Shown piece by piece: positions 35,734 through 47,607 of a stretch of DNA of 64,000 nucleotides. A program made the translations under genes and the position numbers. The notes below the pieces were generated by a model. The model saw only the letters and a list, made by a program, of their open reading frames with translations. It was not told the origin of the DNA and made no database searches. The stretch lies in the NCBI RefSeq assembly GCF_023380025.1, contig NZ_CP097253.1, positions 1,955,001-2,019,000 on the forward strand. Direction: 5' to 3'. This stretch comes from Sphingomonas glaciei (GTDB lineage Bacteria; Pseudomonadota; Alphaproteobacteria; Sphingomonadales; Sphingomonadaceae). Each line of letters begins with the position of its first letter. The stretch's first letter is position 1.

Positions 35734-36708
35734 GTGCGCAATCCATATTATGACGGCCCGCCGAGCGATCATTTCGACGGAACGCGCTTCTTCAACCCGC
35801 CCGGCCCGGCCAGCGACAAGGGCTTGGGAGACGTTCTGCGCTGGCAGCTGCGCGAAACCAGGGCGCGCTGGCCGAGGCAGGTGCCGGTCACGGCCGTCCG
35901 GCCCGAGGAGCGGGTCACCGGGCTACGGGTGACCATGGTCGGTCATTCCACCCTGCTGATCCAGGGCTCGGGAGTGAGTTTGCTGACCGACCCGGTATGG
36001 GCGCCGCGTGCCAGCCCCCTTTCGTTCGCGGGTCCCAGGCGAGTGACCGAGCCGGGCATCCGGTTCGAAGACCTGCCGCCGATCGACGCAGTGTTGCTGT
36101 CGCACAATCATTACGATCATTGCGACCTCGCCACGTTAAAGCGGCTGGGCGCGGCGCACGATCCCTTGTTCATCACCCCCCTCGGCAACGATACCCTGAT
36201 CCGCCAGGCCGCGCCGGAGGCGCGGTGCTTTGCCGGTGACTGGGGCGACGGCACAGGGCTGGGCGGCGACGTCCGGGTCGAGATCGTTCCCGCCAACCAC
36301 TGGTCGTCGCGAACGACCCGCGATCGGCGGATGGCCTTGTGGAGCGGGTTCGTGCTGCGGCTGGGCGGCAGGACGCTCTATTTCGCCGGGGACACTGGCT
36401 ATTGCGGTGGCGGGATCTTCGCCGACATCCGCGCGCGGTACGGCCCCATGGATGTCGCACTGATCCCGATCGGAGCCTATGCGCCCGAATGGTTCATGGC
36501 CGAGCAGCATTGCAACCCGGAGGATGCGGTGCGGATCATGGCGGCCCTCGACGCGCAGCGCGCGATCGGCATCCACTGGGGCACCTTTCAACTGACCAAC
36601 GAAGCCCGCGAGGAGCCGCCCGAGCGCCTGGCGGCAGAGCTCGACCGCCGCGGCATTCCCGGTGAACGCTTCGTCGCCGGAGTGCCGGGGGTCAGTTACG
36701 ACTTCTGA
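35734..36708 (+). CDS. MBL-fold metal-dependent hydrolase (UlaG/NAPE-PLD-like)
   Basis: 324 residues. The zinc motif HNHYDHCD (HxHxDH) is preceded by VGHSTLLIQ and TDPVWAPRASP. NHWSSR, YFAGDTGYC and IHWGTFQLT supply the remaining ligands. This layout matches NAPE-phospholipase D-like and YycJ-like phosphodiesterases acting on lipids or nucleotides. The GTG at 35734 is favoured since GGGAG lies 9 nt upstream; an in-frame TTG at 35716 is possible. Confidence 0.9.
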   Translation: MRNPYYDGPPSDHFDGTRFFNPPGPASDKGLGDVLRWQLRETRARWPRQVPVTAVRPEERVTGLRVTMVGHSTLLIQGSGVSLLTDPVWAPRASPLSFAGPRRVTEPGIRFEDLPPIDAVLLSHNHYDHCDLATLKRLGAAHDPLFITPLGNDTLIRQAAPEARCFAGDWGDGTGLGGDVRVEIVPANHWSSRTTRDRRMALWSGFVLRLGGRTLYFAGDTGYCGGGIFADIRARYGPMDVALIPIGAYAPEWFMAEQHCNPEDAVRIMAALDAQRAIGIHWGTFQLTNEAREEPPERLAAELDRRGIPGERFVAGVPGVSYDF

Positions 36709-36744
36709 CGTCGTTCCAGACTTGTCCTCGTCGGCTCCGAATCG

Positions 36745-38781
36745 TCACTTGTGTCGCTTGAAGGGAAGGACCTTGCGATCGTCGGGCCCGGTCAGGCGAT
36801 TGAGCGCCGCGGCGAGATCGGCCTGGCGGAACGGCTTGGCGAGTTGCGGGATCTGGAGTTCGAGATCGCCGCCCGAATAGCCGGTCACGATCATCACCGG
36901 CATGCCGGGAAAGCGCTTTTCGAGGTGCGCGGCGAATTCGGCGCCGTTCATCCGCGGCATCATGTAGTCGGTGACCACCGCATTGGCCTCGAGGCCATCG
37001 GCTAGCATGGCGAGCGCCTGCGCGCCGCCCGACGCTTCATGGACCTCGTGGCCGATGTCGCGGAGCATCTCGGCGGTGCCGGAGCGGACCAGATCCTCGT
37101 CGTCGACCAGCAGCACGCTGAGCTTGCGCACCGGCGTCACCGCCTCGTTGCGGGTGACGGCCAGCGGGTCCGCCGCGGCCTGCGCGACCGGGAGATAAAG
37201 GTCGGCGCGGGTGCCCTGCCCGACCACGCTGCTCATCTCGAACGCGCCGCCAAGCTGGGCAGCGAGGCCGTGGACCATCGACAGGCCCAGCCCGGTGCCC
37301 TTGCCGACGCCCTTGGTCGAGAAGAAGGGCTCCACCGCCCGGGCCAGGGTCGCGGCGTCCATGCCCGATCCGCAGTCGATCACGGAAATGCGGATATAGG
37401 CGCCGGGCTTGAGCTTGCCGCCCTGATTGGGGCCGATCATCGCCTGTTCGGCGGCCACGGTTAGCAAGCCGGCGCCGTCCATCGCGTCGCGGGCGTTGAC
37501 GCACAGGTTGAGCAGCGCCAGCTCGAGCTGGTTGGGATCGGCCATCGCCGCCGGCAGCCCGTGCCCGGGATGGAGCCGCAGCTCGACCCTCGGCCCGATC
37601 GAGCTCGCTACCAGGTCGCGCATTCCCTCGAGCAAGGTGGCGATGTCGATCGCCCGGGTTTCCAGGGCTTGGCGGCGGGCGAAGCCGAGCAGGCGGCTGA
37701 CCAAAATCTTGGCCCGCTCGGCCGATTGCAGCGCACCATCGAGCAGCCGGGCCGAGCGCGGATCGTCGGCCCCGTAGCGGCGATTGAGCATGTCGAGCGC
37801 GCCGGTGATCGGAGTCAGCAGGTTGTTGATGTCGTGCGCGACGCCGCCGGTCAGCTGGCCAATCGTCTCCAGCTTCTGCGCCTCGTGCAGCTGCGAGGTA
37901 GCGATCTCGCGCTGGGCGACCTCTTCCTCGACCCGCCGCTCGAGCGTCTGGTTGAGCTCGAGCAATTCGGTCTCGGCCCGCTTCCTGGCGGTGACGTCCT
38001 GGAAGATGACGGCGACTTCGTTGCGGCTCCTTGGCTCGACCCGGAAGGCGGCCAGTTCGAGGTGCCGACCCGTCGCGACCAGCTCGCGCTCGAAGCGGAT
38101 CGGCTCGCCGGTCAGGAGCACCCGGCGGTACAGTTCGACCCACGCCCCGGCCTCGTCGGGGACCATCTCGCGCACCTTCTGGCCGACGACCTGGGGAATG
38201 CCGGCATGGCGTTCGTAGGCCGGATTGGCCTGGATATGGACATAGTCACTGAGCGGGCCGTCGGGTCCGTCGATGAATTCGATGACCGCGAACCCCTCGT
38301 CCATCGTCTCGAACAGGGTGCGGAAGCGCTCCTCACTGTCCTTGAGCTCGACCAGACGGGTACGCGCTTCATACTGGCGCTTGCGACCGCGCAGCGCCGA
38401 GCTGGCGAGGCTGAGCAAAGTGGTCGGGTGAAACGGGCGCTCGAGGAAGGTCACGTTGCCGAGCACTTCGAGATAGCGCCGCGCCGCGGGATTGCGCTCA
38501 AGCCCGCCGCCGCGGCTGGTAAGCAGGACGAACGGCAGGTCGGACCATTCCTCCTGATCCTCGATCCAGGCAGCCAGGCCGTGGAGGTCGGTCGAGGCGA
38601 TCGCTTCCTCCGTCACGATGACGAAGGCGGCCCCCTTGTCGAGCTCGGCGATGAGGGCCGGCACGCTGTCGCAGGCGGTGGCTTCGAGCCCCCCCTCGCG
38701 CAGCATCTCGCTGGCGATCACCGCATCGCGTCCTCGCGGAGCGAGAACGAGCGCTCGTTCAGAGAGGGTTGTACGCTTCAA
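36745..38781 (-). CDS. hybrid sensor histidine kinase with pseudo-receiver and PAS
   Basis: 678 residues without membrane helices. Order: a receiver-like N-terminal domain (about 5-130) that has TEE where a phosphoacceptor Asp would be, so it is likely non-phosphorylated; a coiled linker; a PAS domain (about 150-265); HisKA with phospho-His in TGGVAHDINNLL (about 314-325); HATPase (NLCVNARDAMD, GTGLGLSMVHGLA); and a C-terminal receiver with Asp in VVTDYMMPRMNG. The start is a TTG at 38781 overlapping the KaiC-like stop by 4 nt (TTGA), so kinase and KaiC are made together. Signals and targets are unknown. Confidence 0.9.
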   Translation of the reverse strand: MKRTTLSERALVLAPRGRDAVIASEMLREGGLEATACDSVPALIAELDKGAAFVIVTEEAIASTDLHGLAAWIEDQEEWSDLPFVLLTSRGGGLERNPAARRYLEVLGNVTFLERPFHPTTLLSLASSALRGRKRQYEARTRLVELKDSEERFRTLFETMDEGFAVIEFIDGPDGPLSDYVHIQANPAYERHAGIPQVVGQKVREMVPDEAGAWVELYRRVLLTGEPIRFERELVATGRHLELAAFRVEPRSRNEVAVIFQDVTARKRAETELLELNQTLERRVEEEVAQREIATSQLHEAQKLETIGQLTGGVAHDINNLLTPITGALDMLNRRYGADDPRSARLLDGALQSAERAKILVSRLLGFARRQALETRAIDIATLLEGMRDLVASSIGPRVELRLHPGHGLPAAMADPNQLELALLNLCVNARDAMDGAGLLTVAAEQAMIGPNQGGKLKPGAYIRISVIDCGSGMDAATLARAVEPFFSTKGVGKGTGLGLSMVHGLAAQLGGAFEMSSVVGQGTRADLYLPVAQAAADPLAVTRNEAVTPVRKLSVLLVDDEDLVRSGTAEMLRDIGHEVHEASGGAQALAMLADGLEANAVVTDYMMPRMNGAEFAAHLEKRFPGMPVMIVTGYSGGDLELQIPQLAKPFRQADLAAALNRLTGPDDRKVLPFKRHK

Positions 38782-40271
38782 ACCTTGTCGACAGTCGGCA
38801 TGAGCTTGGCGGAATCGACCAGAGTGGGCACGCCCCGCAGCACCCCCTGGAAGCCGTCGAGCGGATCGCCCAGCGTGACGCCTTCGCTGCTGATGCGATA
38901 TTCGCGGATCGTGTCCTCATGCGCACCGGTCCGCTTCTTGACCACCGAGATGGCTCGGCGAACCCGGCCGAGCGCCTCGAAATAACGGAGCAGGATCACG
39001 GTGTCGGCAAGGTAGGTGACGTCCACCGGCGTGCGCATGTCGCCGACCAGGCCGTGCTGGGCCACGGTCAAGAAGGTCGTGGCCCCCTGGCGATTGAGGT
39101 ACTGGAGCAGCTCGTGGATGTGCAGCACCAGCGCATGCTCGCCCGGCATCGAGGCCTGGTAGCCATTGAGGCTGTCGATGACGACGGTCTGTGCACCATA
39201 GTCCTCGACACAGCTACGGACTCGGGAAGAGAATTGTCCCGGCGTCATCTCGGCCGCGTCCACCTGCTCGATGACGAGCGAACCCGAATCGACAAAGGAT
39301 TGGAGATCGATGCCGAGGGAGCGCGCGCGCTCGATCAGCAGTCCGAGTTCCTCGTCGAACACGAACATGGCGGCCTTTTCGCCGCGTCCGACCGCGCTCT
39401 TGATGAAGGTCAGGGCCGCGATCGATTTGCCGGTGCCGGCCGGTCCCAGGATCAGCACGCTCGAACTGCGCTCGATCCCGCCGCCGAGGAGGGAGTCGAA
39501 GCGCTCCTGCCCGGTGCTGATGACGGTCCGGTCGAAGGTGTTGCGGTGCTCGGCCGAGACCAGGCGCGGGAAGACCTGCACGCCCCCGGTCTCGATCGCC
39601 AGGTCGTGATAGCCGCCCCGGAAGCGACGGCCGCGATATTTGATGACCCTCAGTCGCCGCCGCTCCGCCCCGTATTCGGGCGCGAGTTCCTCGAGGCGGA
39701 TGACGCCGTGCGCGACCGAGTGGACCGTCTTGTCGTTGACGTCGGTGGAGAGGTCGTCGAGCATCAGGACAGTCGAATTGCGCTTGGCGAAATAGTGCTT
39801 CAGCGCAAGAATCTGCCGTCGGTAACGCAGCGAGCTCTGCGCCAGCAGGCGGATCTCGGACAGGCTGTCGACGACCACGCGGTCGGGATTGGTCGCCTCG
39901 AATGCCTCGAAGATACGCTTGGTGGTCTCGCCCAGTTCGAGATCGGAAGAGTAGAGCAGGCTCTGCTGCTGCTCGTCGTCGAGCAGGCTTTCCGGCGGCA
40001 CCAGTTCGTAGATCGAAATTCCGGCAAGGTCCCAGTCGTGCGACGTCGCGGACGAGCGCAGCTCATCCTCGGTCTCCGACAGGGTGATGTACAGACACTT
40101 CTCCCCCAGCTTCGCGCCGGACTGGAGAAACTGCATGGCGATCGTGGTCTTGCCGGTGCCAGGGCTCCCCTCGAGAAGATAGACCCTGCCACGCTCGAAG
40201 CCGCCATTGAGGACGTCGTCGAGCCCGCCGATGCCCGAAATTGCCTGTGTCGTTCCGACCTCCCTCAACAA
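38778..40271 (-). CDS. KaiC-like double RecA-fold ATPase
   Basis: 497 residues with two KaiC domains. CI has Walker A GSPGTGKT at 35-42 and ITLSETEDEL (the acidic pair of cyanobacterial CI reads S-E). CII has GPAGTGKS at 276-283, FVFDEELG and VVIDSLNG. By alignment from memory, the cyanobacterial phosphosites Ser431/Thr432 correspond to Thr419/Tyr420 in VDVTYLADT, so one site is conserved in chemistry and the other is not. No KaiA or KaiB gene is near. The start is TTG (40271, or 40268), with no good ribosome-binding site and no alternative in-frame start before the first domain. It is coupled to a hybrid kinase gene. Confidence 0.9.
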   Translation of the reverse strand: MLREVGTTQAISGIGGLDDVLNGGFERGRVYLLEGSPGTGKTTIAMQFLQSGAKLGEKCLYITLSETEDELRSSATSHDWDLAGISIYELVPPESLLDDEQQQSLLYSSDLELGETTKRIFEAFEATNPDRVVVDSLSEIRLLAQSSLRYRRQILALKHYFAKRNSTVLMLDDLSTDVNDKTVHSVAHGVIRLEELAPEYGAERRRLRVIKYRGRRFRGGYHDLAIETGGVQVFPRLVSAEHRNTFDRTVISTGQERFDSLLGGGIERSSSVLILGPAGTGKSIAALTFIKSAVGRGEKAAMFVFDEELGLLIERARSLGIDLQSFVDSGSLVIEQVDAAEMTPGQFSSRVRSCVEDYGAQTVVIDSLNGYQASMPGEHALVLHIHELLQYLNRQGATTFLTVAQHGLVGDMRTPVDVTYLADTVILLRYFEALGRVRRAISVVKKRTGAHEDTIREYRISSEGVTLGDPLDGFQGVLRGVPTLVDSAKLMPTVDKV

Positions 40272-40415
40272 CGAGGCCGGGACATCACGCGACCTTCACG
40301 ATATTTCAATAGCGGTACCACGGAATGGTTCCGGCGGGATATCCCTGGCCGCGAGCCGCAGGGCGACTTGGCCCTATGAAAGGCAGCGTCCTGCAGCCGA
40401 AAGGCAATATGACGC

Positions 40416-42953
<2,538 letters not shown>

Positions 42954-43055
42954 TCACGTGCGCGGGCGTGCGCGCGAGGGCCGGAGCCCGTGTTATCAGA
43001 GGAAGGGGGTGACGGACGGTGCGCAAGGGGGGAAACGCACCGCCCGCCAAACTGG

Positions 43056-43580
43056 TTACTTGCCCTTGAGCGTCACGCTGGCCGTGCCGCCGGTGGCCGC
43101 GACGTCGAACGCCGCGGGGGCGAAGGCCGGGGCGCCCGTCTGGGCGGTACCGCTGAAGCCATAGGGCTCGGTCGGGCCGGTCGCGCCGATGGTGAAGCTG
43201 CCGTTGCGGTCGGTGTCCTGGACCACGGCGGCGGCATAGCGGCCGGCCGGGACGCCCGACAGAGTGGCGGTAACCGAAGTGCCGGTCGGCTCGACCTTGG
43301 TGGTGTAGGTGCCGGCGCTCTTGCCGAATTCGCTCTCGCTCTGCAGCGCGACGAGGACCGGGCCACCGTCGGCGGCGACGCCGTCGATGTTGACGGTGAC
43401 CACTGCGGCGCCGTTGGCCATGTTGCCCGCGACGCCGGCGTTCATGCCGTCATCGGTGATCAGATTGTCGACCGCAGCCATGTCGTTGGTGACGACAGAA
43501 TCGCTGTTGGCTGTGTCGGTGGTGCCGCTGCAGGCCGCGAGGGCAAGCACGCTGGCGGCAATGAAAAGGCTGCGCATCAT
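43056..43580 (-). CDS. DUF2141 domain lipoprotein
   Basis: 174 residues. The lipobox LALAAC (Cys17) is followed by a low-complexity Ser/Thr/Asp/Asn linker to about residue 58, then a DUF2141 beta domain (VTVNIDGVAADGGPVLVALQ, VPAGRYAAAVVQDTDRNGSF, PTEPYGFSG). DUF2141 proteins are small secreted proteins of unknown role. It lies between rhlE and gyrB on the same strand with gaps at both ends. Confidence 0.85.
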   Translation of the reverse strand: MMRSLFIAASVLALAACSGTTDTANSDSVVTNDMAAVDNLITDDGMNAGVAGNMANGAAVVTVNIDGVAADGGPVLVALQSESEFGKSAGTYTTKVEPTGTSVTATLSGVPAGRYAAAVVQDTDRNGSFTIGATGPTEPYGFSGTAQTGAPAFAPAAFDVAATGGTASVTLKGK

Positions 43581-43642
43581 TTTCTTCCTTCGACGGGATA
43601 ATGTCGGGAAGAGAACAATGCGCAGCCACCTTCGGTTGCGAT

Positions 43643-43660
43643 GGTGGACCTAAGTCCACC
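43643..43660 (-). terminator. hairpin after rhlE
   Basis: A perfect 7-bp inverted repeat (GGTGGAC and GTCCACC, 4-nt loop) begins 16 nt downstream of the rhlE stop. There is no U-run after it, so it may slow RNA decay or aid termination rather than be a full intrinsic terminator. It also sits 63 nt upstream of the DUF2141 gene, where an operator is an alternative reading. Confidence 0.35.
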
Positions 43661-43675
43661 TGAGTCTGGAGCTAC

Positions 43676-45229
43676 TTAGCCGGCGCGGCGCTGACCGCCG
43701 CCGTTCCCGGAGAAGCCGCCGCCGCCGCGACGGCGCTGGCCGCCACCGCTCGGACGACCACCGCCGTGGCCACCGCCCTGGCCGGCCGGACGCGGTCCGC
43801 CGCCGTGGCGCTGGGCCTGGGGCTGGCCACCCGAAGCCGACGTTGCGGCACGGGCGGGGTTGCCGACCGGACCACGAACGGCACCGGGGACACCGCGCAT
43901 GGAACGGCCGCCTTCGCGCGGACCGCTGCGGTCCTCGGGCATGTCGCGGCGCGGATCCTGCCGCGGCAGGCCGAAGCGCTGCGGATCGCGGTTGTGGCCG
44001 CGTGCACCGCTTTCGTTGCGCTTGTTGCGCTGCTGCGGCTGCGGCTCGCGCTTGGGTTCCGGCTTGAGGCGCTTGAGCGCTTCCACCGCCTGGTTAAAAC
44101 CGGCCGGAAGCGATTCTTCCGCCAGCTTCTGGCGGGTCAGCTTCTCGATGTCCTTGAGGAAGGCGCGCTCCTCACGGTCGCAATAAGCGATCGCAATGCC
44201 GTCAGCGCCGGCACGCGCGGTGCGGCCGATGCGGTGGACATACTGCTCGGGCACGTTCGGCAGGTCGTAGTTCACGACGTGGCTGACGCCCGGAATGTCG
44301 ATCCCGCGCGCGGCGATGTCGGTCGCGACGAGGATCGGCACGCTGCCGTCGCGGAAGGCTTCGAGGGCCTTTTCGCGCTGCGGCTGGCTCTTGTTGCCGT
44401 GGATCGCATTGGCCGCGACGCCGGCGGCGCCGAGCATGCGGACGATCTTGTCGGCGCCATGCTTGGTGCGGCTGAACACCAGGGTCCGCTCGATGTCCTT
44501 GCCGTTCTGGAAGAACAGGGTGAGCAGCGCGGTCTTCTCCGCCTGGTTGACGAAGGTGACGCGCTGTTCGACCCGCTCGGCAGTGGTGGCGACCGGGGTG
44601 ACCGCGACTTCGGCCGGGTTCTTGAGATATTCGTCGGCGAGGCTCTTGATCATCTTCGGCATGGTGGCCGAGAAGAACAGGGTCTGGCGCTTGGCCGGGA
44701 TGATCTTCACGATCCGCTTCAGCGCGTGGATGAAGCCGAGGTCGAGCATCTGGTCGGCCTCGTCGAGGACCAGGATTTCGAGCATCGAAAGGTTGACCGC
44801 GCGCTGGTCGACCAGGTCGAGCAGGCGGCCGGGAGTGGCGACCAGAACGTCGAGGCCGCGCGACACGGTGCGCAGCGACTTGGCGTTGGCGACGCCGCCG
44901 AAGATCACGCCGACGGTGGTCTTGAGGCCGGCGCCATAGGCTTCGGCGCTCGCAGCGATCTGCGAGGCGAGTTCACGGGTCGGCGCGAGCACCAGCATGC
45001 GGATCTGGCCGGGCTTCAGCATCGACGGGCGGTTGGCCGCGAGGCGCTGCAGCGACGGTGCCATAAACGCGGCCGTCTTGCCGGTGCCGGTCTGGGCGAT
45101 GCCGAGCAGGTCGCGGCCTTCGAGGACGTACGGAATGGCCTGCGCCTGGATCGGCGACGGCTGGGTGTAATTCTTGGCGGCAAGCGCGTTGAGAAGGGGC
45201 GTCGAAAGCCCGAGTTGTTCGAACGACAT
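43676..45229 (-). CDS. rhlE: DEAD-box RNA helicase, RhlE type
   Basis: 517 residues. Complete helicase core: PSPIQAQAIP (Q motif), AQTGTGKT (I), PTRELASQ (Ia), VLDEADQMLDLGF (II), FFSATMP (III) and HRIGRTARAG (VI). The tail after about residue 375 is Arg/Gly/Gln-rich (GGGPRPAGQGGGHGGGRPSG), as in RhlE proteins, and likely binds RNA. It remodels RNA in ribosome assembly or cold adaptation. The ATG at 45229 gives the usual MSFEQLGL start. Confidence 0.95.
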   Translation of the reverse strand: MSFEQLGLSTPLLNALAAKNYTQPSPIQAQAIPYVLEGRDLLGIAQTGTGKTAAFMAPSLQRLAANRPSMLKPGQIRMLVLAPTRELASQIAASAEAYGAGLKTTVGVIFGGVANAKSLRTVSRGLDVLVATPGRLLDLVDQRAVNLSMLEILVLDEADQMLDLGFIHALKRIVKIIPAKRQTLFFSATMPKMIKSLADEYLKNPAEVAVTPVATTAERVEQRVTFVNQAEKTALLTLFFQNGKDIERTLVFSRTKHGADKIVRMLGAAGVAANAIHGNKSQPQREKALEAFRDGSVPILVATDIAARGIDIPGVSHVVNYDLPNVPEQYVHRIGRTARAGADGIAIAYCDREERAFLKDIEKLTRQKLAEESLPAGFNQAVEALKRLKPEPKREPQPQQRNKRNESGARGHNRDPQRFGLPRQDPRRDMPEDRSGPREGGRSMRGVPGAVRGPVGNPARAATSASGGQPQAQRHGGGPRPAGQGGGHGGGRPSGGGQRRRGGGGFSGNGGGQRRAG

Positions 45230-45428
45230 TCGTATAGATTCCAAACATGACGCGCCGGCGAGCGGAGGCCGCTGCCGGAGCTGGGTTTTTGCAAGAACCC
45301 CGCGTGATGTGGAGAACTTCGTAAGGTGAACCGAGACGCGGGCCGGAGCCTGACAGGCTGCCGATCACGCCGCTTTGTGGCGTCTCGCTAACAGCCATGT
45401 AGGCGGGAGTTGCCGATTTGTCCAGTTT

Positions 45429-46472
45429 CTAGCCGATATGCACCATCGTCGCGTCGCCTGTGCCGTCGAAGAGGGCGGCTTCGGTGGCGGTCATCCACAC
45501 CTGGCCGCGGCCTGCAAGGCGCTCGAACAGGGCAACACGGCGGCCGGGATCGAGGTGGGCGGCGACCTCGTCGAGCAGCAGCAGCGGCGGTGCGCCGCGG
45601 CGGCTGGTGACCAGGGCGGCATGGGCGAGGACCAGCCCGAGCAGCAGCGCCTTCTGCTCGCCGGTCGAGCAGCGCGCGGCGGGCTGCCGCTTGTCGGCGT
45701 GGGTGACGAGCAGATCCTGGCGGTGCGGCCCTTCGGTCGCGCGCCCGGCGGCGGCGTCGCGCCCGCGACTGGCACGCAGGCGGGAGGCGAGGTCGTCCTG
45801 GTCGGCGAGGTCGAGGGCGATGGCCGGGCGGGCGAACAGATCCTCGGGCGTGGCGGCGAGCTGTTCGGCCAGCGCCGCGACGGTGCGGGCGCGGGCGCCG
45901 CCGAGCGCCTCGCCATGTTCGGCCATTCCCGCTTCCAGCGCCGACAACCATTCGGGGTCGGCGCCATCGGGCTCGGCCAGAAGCTTGTTGCGGGCGCGCA
46001 TGGCCGCTTCGAAGCGCGAGGCGTGGTGGGCGTGGCCCGGCTCCAGCGCCAGCACCAGCCGGTCGAGGAAGCGGCGGCGGTCACCGGCCGGGCCGATGAA
46101 CAGGCGGTCCATCGCGGGGGTCAGCCACAGGACGGCAAGCCATTCGGCCAGGCTGTTGACCGAAGCAGCAGCGCTGTTGATGCGGACTATCCGGCGCTCG
46201 GGCGCGGTAGGAAGGGTGCCGGTGCCGAGGGTCGTTCCATCCGGCTCAGCCAGCGAAGCACTGACGCTCCATCCCCCCGGCCCGTCGCTGCGGGCCATCT
46301 CGCCAAGCGCGCTGCCGCGCAGGCCGCGCCCTGGCGCGAGCATCGACACGGCCTCGAGGATGTTGGTCTTGCCCGCGCCATTCTGCCCGTAAAGGCAGAC
46401 GAAACCGGGCCCGGGCTGGAGGTCGAGGCCCGCGTGGTTGCGAAAGTCGGTAAGGGTCAGCCGGCCAAGCAT
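45429..46472 (-). CDS. recF: DNA replication and repair protein RecF
   Basis: 347 residues. Walker [10 protein letters not shown] at about 32-40, signature [13 protein letters not shown] and Walker [13 protein letters not shown]. RecF loads RecA at gapped DNA with RecO and RecR. Its ATG touches the stop of the upstream IspZ-like gene (TGATG). In most bacteria it lies next to dnaN; here the dnaN gene is 2.5 kb upstream with two genes in between. Confidence 0.95.
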   Translation of the reverse strand: MLGRLTLTDFRNHAGLDLQPGPGFVCLYGQNGAGKTNILEAVSMLAPGRGLRGSALGEMARSDGPGGWSVSASLAEPDGTTLGTGTLPTAPERRIVRINSAAASVNSLAEWLAVLWLTPAMDRLFIGPAGDRRRFLDRLVLALEPGHAHHASRFEAAMRARNKLLAEPDGADPEWLSALEAGMAEHGEALGGARARTVAALAEQLAATPEDLFARPAIALDLADQDDLASRLRASRGRDAAAGRATEGPHRQDLLVTHADKRQPAARCSTGEQKALLLGLVLAHAALVTSRRGAPPLLLLDEVAAHLDPGRRVALFERLAGRGQVWMTATEAALFDGTGDATMVHIG

Positions 46473-47452
46473 CAGGCGCCGGCGAGCGCTTGCCCGGGCC
46501 CGGCCTTGCCGCCCTTGCGCGCCCAGCTGACGGTCCACAGGACCAGCGCCATGCTGACCGGGATATCGAGAAAGGTGGTGTAGATCAGCCAGGCGTCGGT
46601 GGAGAAAGCCCAGGCGACGAAGCTGTTGCCGCCGGCCATGACCAGGCCGGTCAGCCCCATGCCGATGCTCAGCCGGCGCTGGTCGATGTCGTTATAGGCC
46701 ATGTAGCGATCGATGCCGGCGCCCAGCTTGCGGCCTTTGAGGACCAGCCCGTCGAACAGGAAGCAGGTAGCGCCGACCAGCCCGACGATGGTGGAGCGGT
46801 GCTTGATGATCTCCTCGTCCTCGAACAGGATGGCGAAGCCGGCGCTGACTAGCAGCATGAACACGCCGAACAGCATCATGCCGCCAACCAGGTCGACCTT
46901 CACGAACCGCTGGAGGATCACGATGCCGAGCCCGACCGCGGCACCGACCAGCGCGGCGGTCTTGAGGTCGGTCAGCTTGGCGACGAGGAAGAACAGCAGG
47001 CCGGTGGCGATGTCGACCGCGATCGGGATCTTGTTGCGCTTGAGCTTGCCGGGGTCATAGGCCGGCTCACCGCCCTGCTTGGGGTCCGAAACCATCCTGG
47101 CGAAGCGTTCGGGATAGGCGATCTGCCGGCCCTTGTGGCTTTCGTGGATCAGCGTGCCGTCGAGCCGGACGGCAATGCCGACCGTCCACCAGTTGACGTA
47201 GCCTGCCTCGATTTCGATCCGGCGCCCGTCGGGAAGCGTGTGTGCAAGCCGGTGATTGCGGACCGCCTCGGCCCCGGTGACGGGAGTGACGTCGGAGGCC
47301 ACTTCCTCCCCATCGACCACCAACGTGCTGGTGAGGCCGGACATGCGGCTGTCGATCAGCACCCAGCATTCATGCGCGACGCCGATCGAGAAAGGGCGCT
47401 TGTAGAGCCACAGGCGGCGGCCGGGTGCGGCGGGCATGGCGGCGTCGGTCAT
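46472..47452 (-). CDS. IspZ-like septation membrane protein with N-terminal beta domain
   Basis: 326 residues. The C-terminal part (about 140-320) has five or six hydrophobic helices with the pattern [20 protein letters not shown] and [19 protein letters not shown] that matches IspZ/septation protein A. The first 130 residues carry no membrane segment but short beta strands ([56 protein letters not shown]). I do not recognise this module; a beta-sandwich is likely. The fusion is unusual as IspZ is normally about 180 residues. recF starts on its stop codon. Confidence 0.7.
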   Translation of the reverse strand: MTDAAMPAAPGRRLWLYKRPFSIGVAHECWVLIDSRMSGLTSTLVVDGEEVASDVTPVTGAEAVRNHRLAHTLPDGRRIEIEAGYVNWWTVGIAVRLDGTLIHESHKGRQIAYPERFARMVSDPKQGGEPAYDPGKLKRNKIPIAVDIATGLLFFLVAKLTDLKTAALVGAAVGLGIVILQRFVKVDLVGGMMLFGVFMLLVSAGFAILFEDEEIIKHRSTIVGLVGATCFLFDGLVLKGRKLGAGIDRYMAYNDIDQRRLSIGMGLTGLVMAGGNSFVAWAFSTDAWLIYTTFLDIPVSMALVLWTVSWARKGGKAGPGQALAGA

Positions 47453-47607
47453 GGGCACGGGCTTAAGCAGAGCGGCAGCGCGAAGGCCATACGCCTCGCA
47501 GGCCAGCGGTCGCTTCGGGATCGGGTCCGGTTTGCATGCCGGCGGGCCAGGATTCTTAACCATCTCGATGAGGACCGCGCTAAGCCGCACGCCCTAACAG
47601 CCGGTGC

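Noticed and set aside
40272..40415. GGAAC with ATTG 17 nt later upstream of the KaiC-like gene
   Set aside because: The -10 half lacks CGTT, so it is not a convincing EcfG promoter; it may still be worth mapping the start site.
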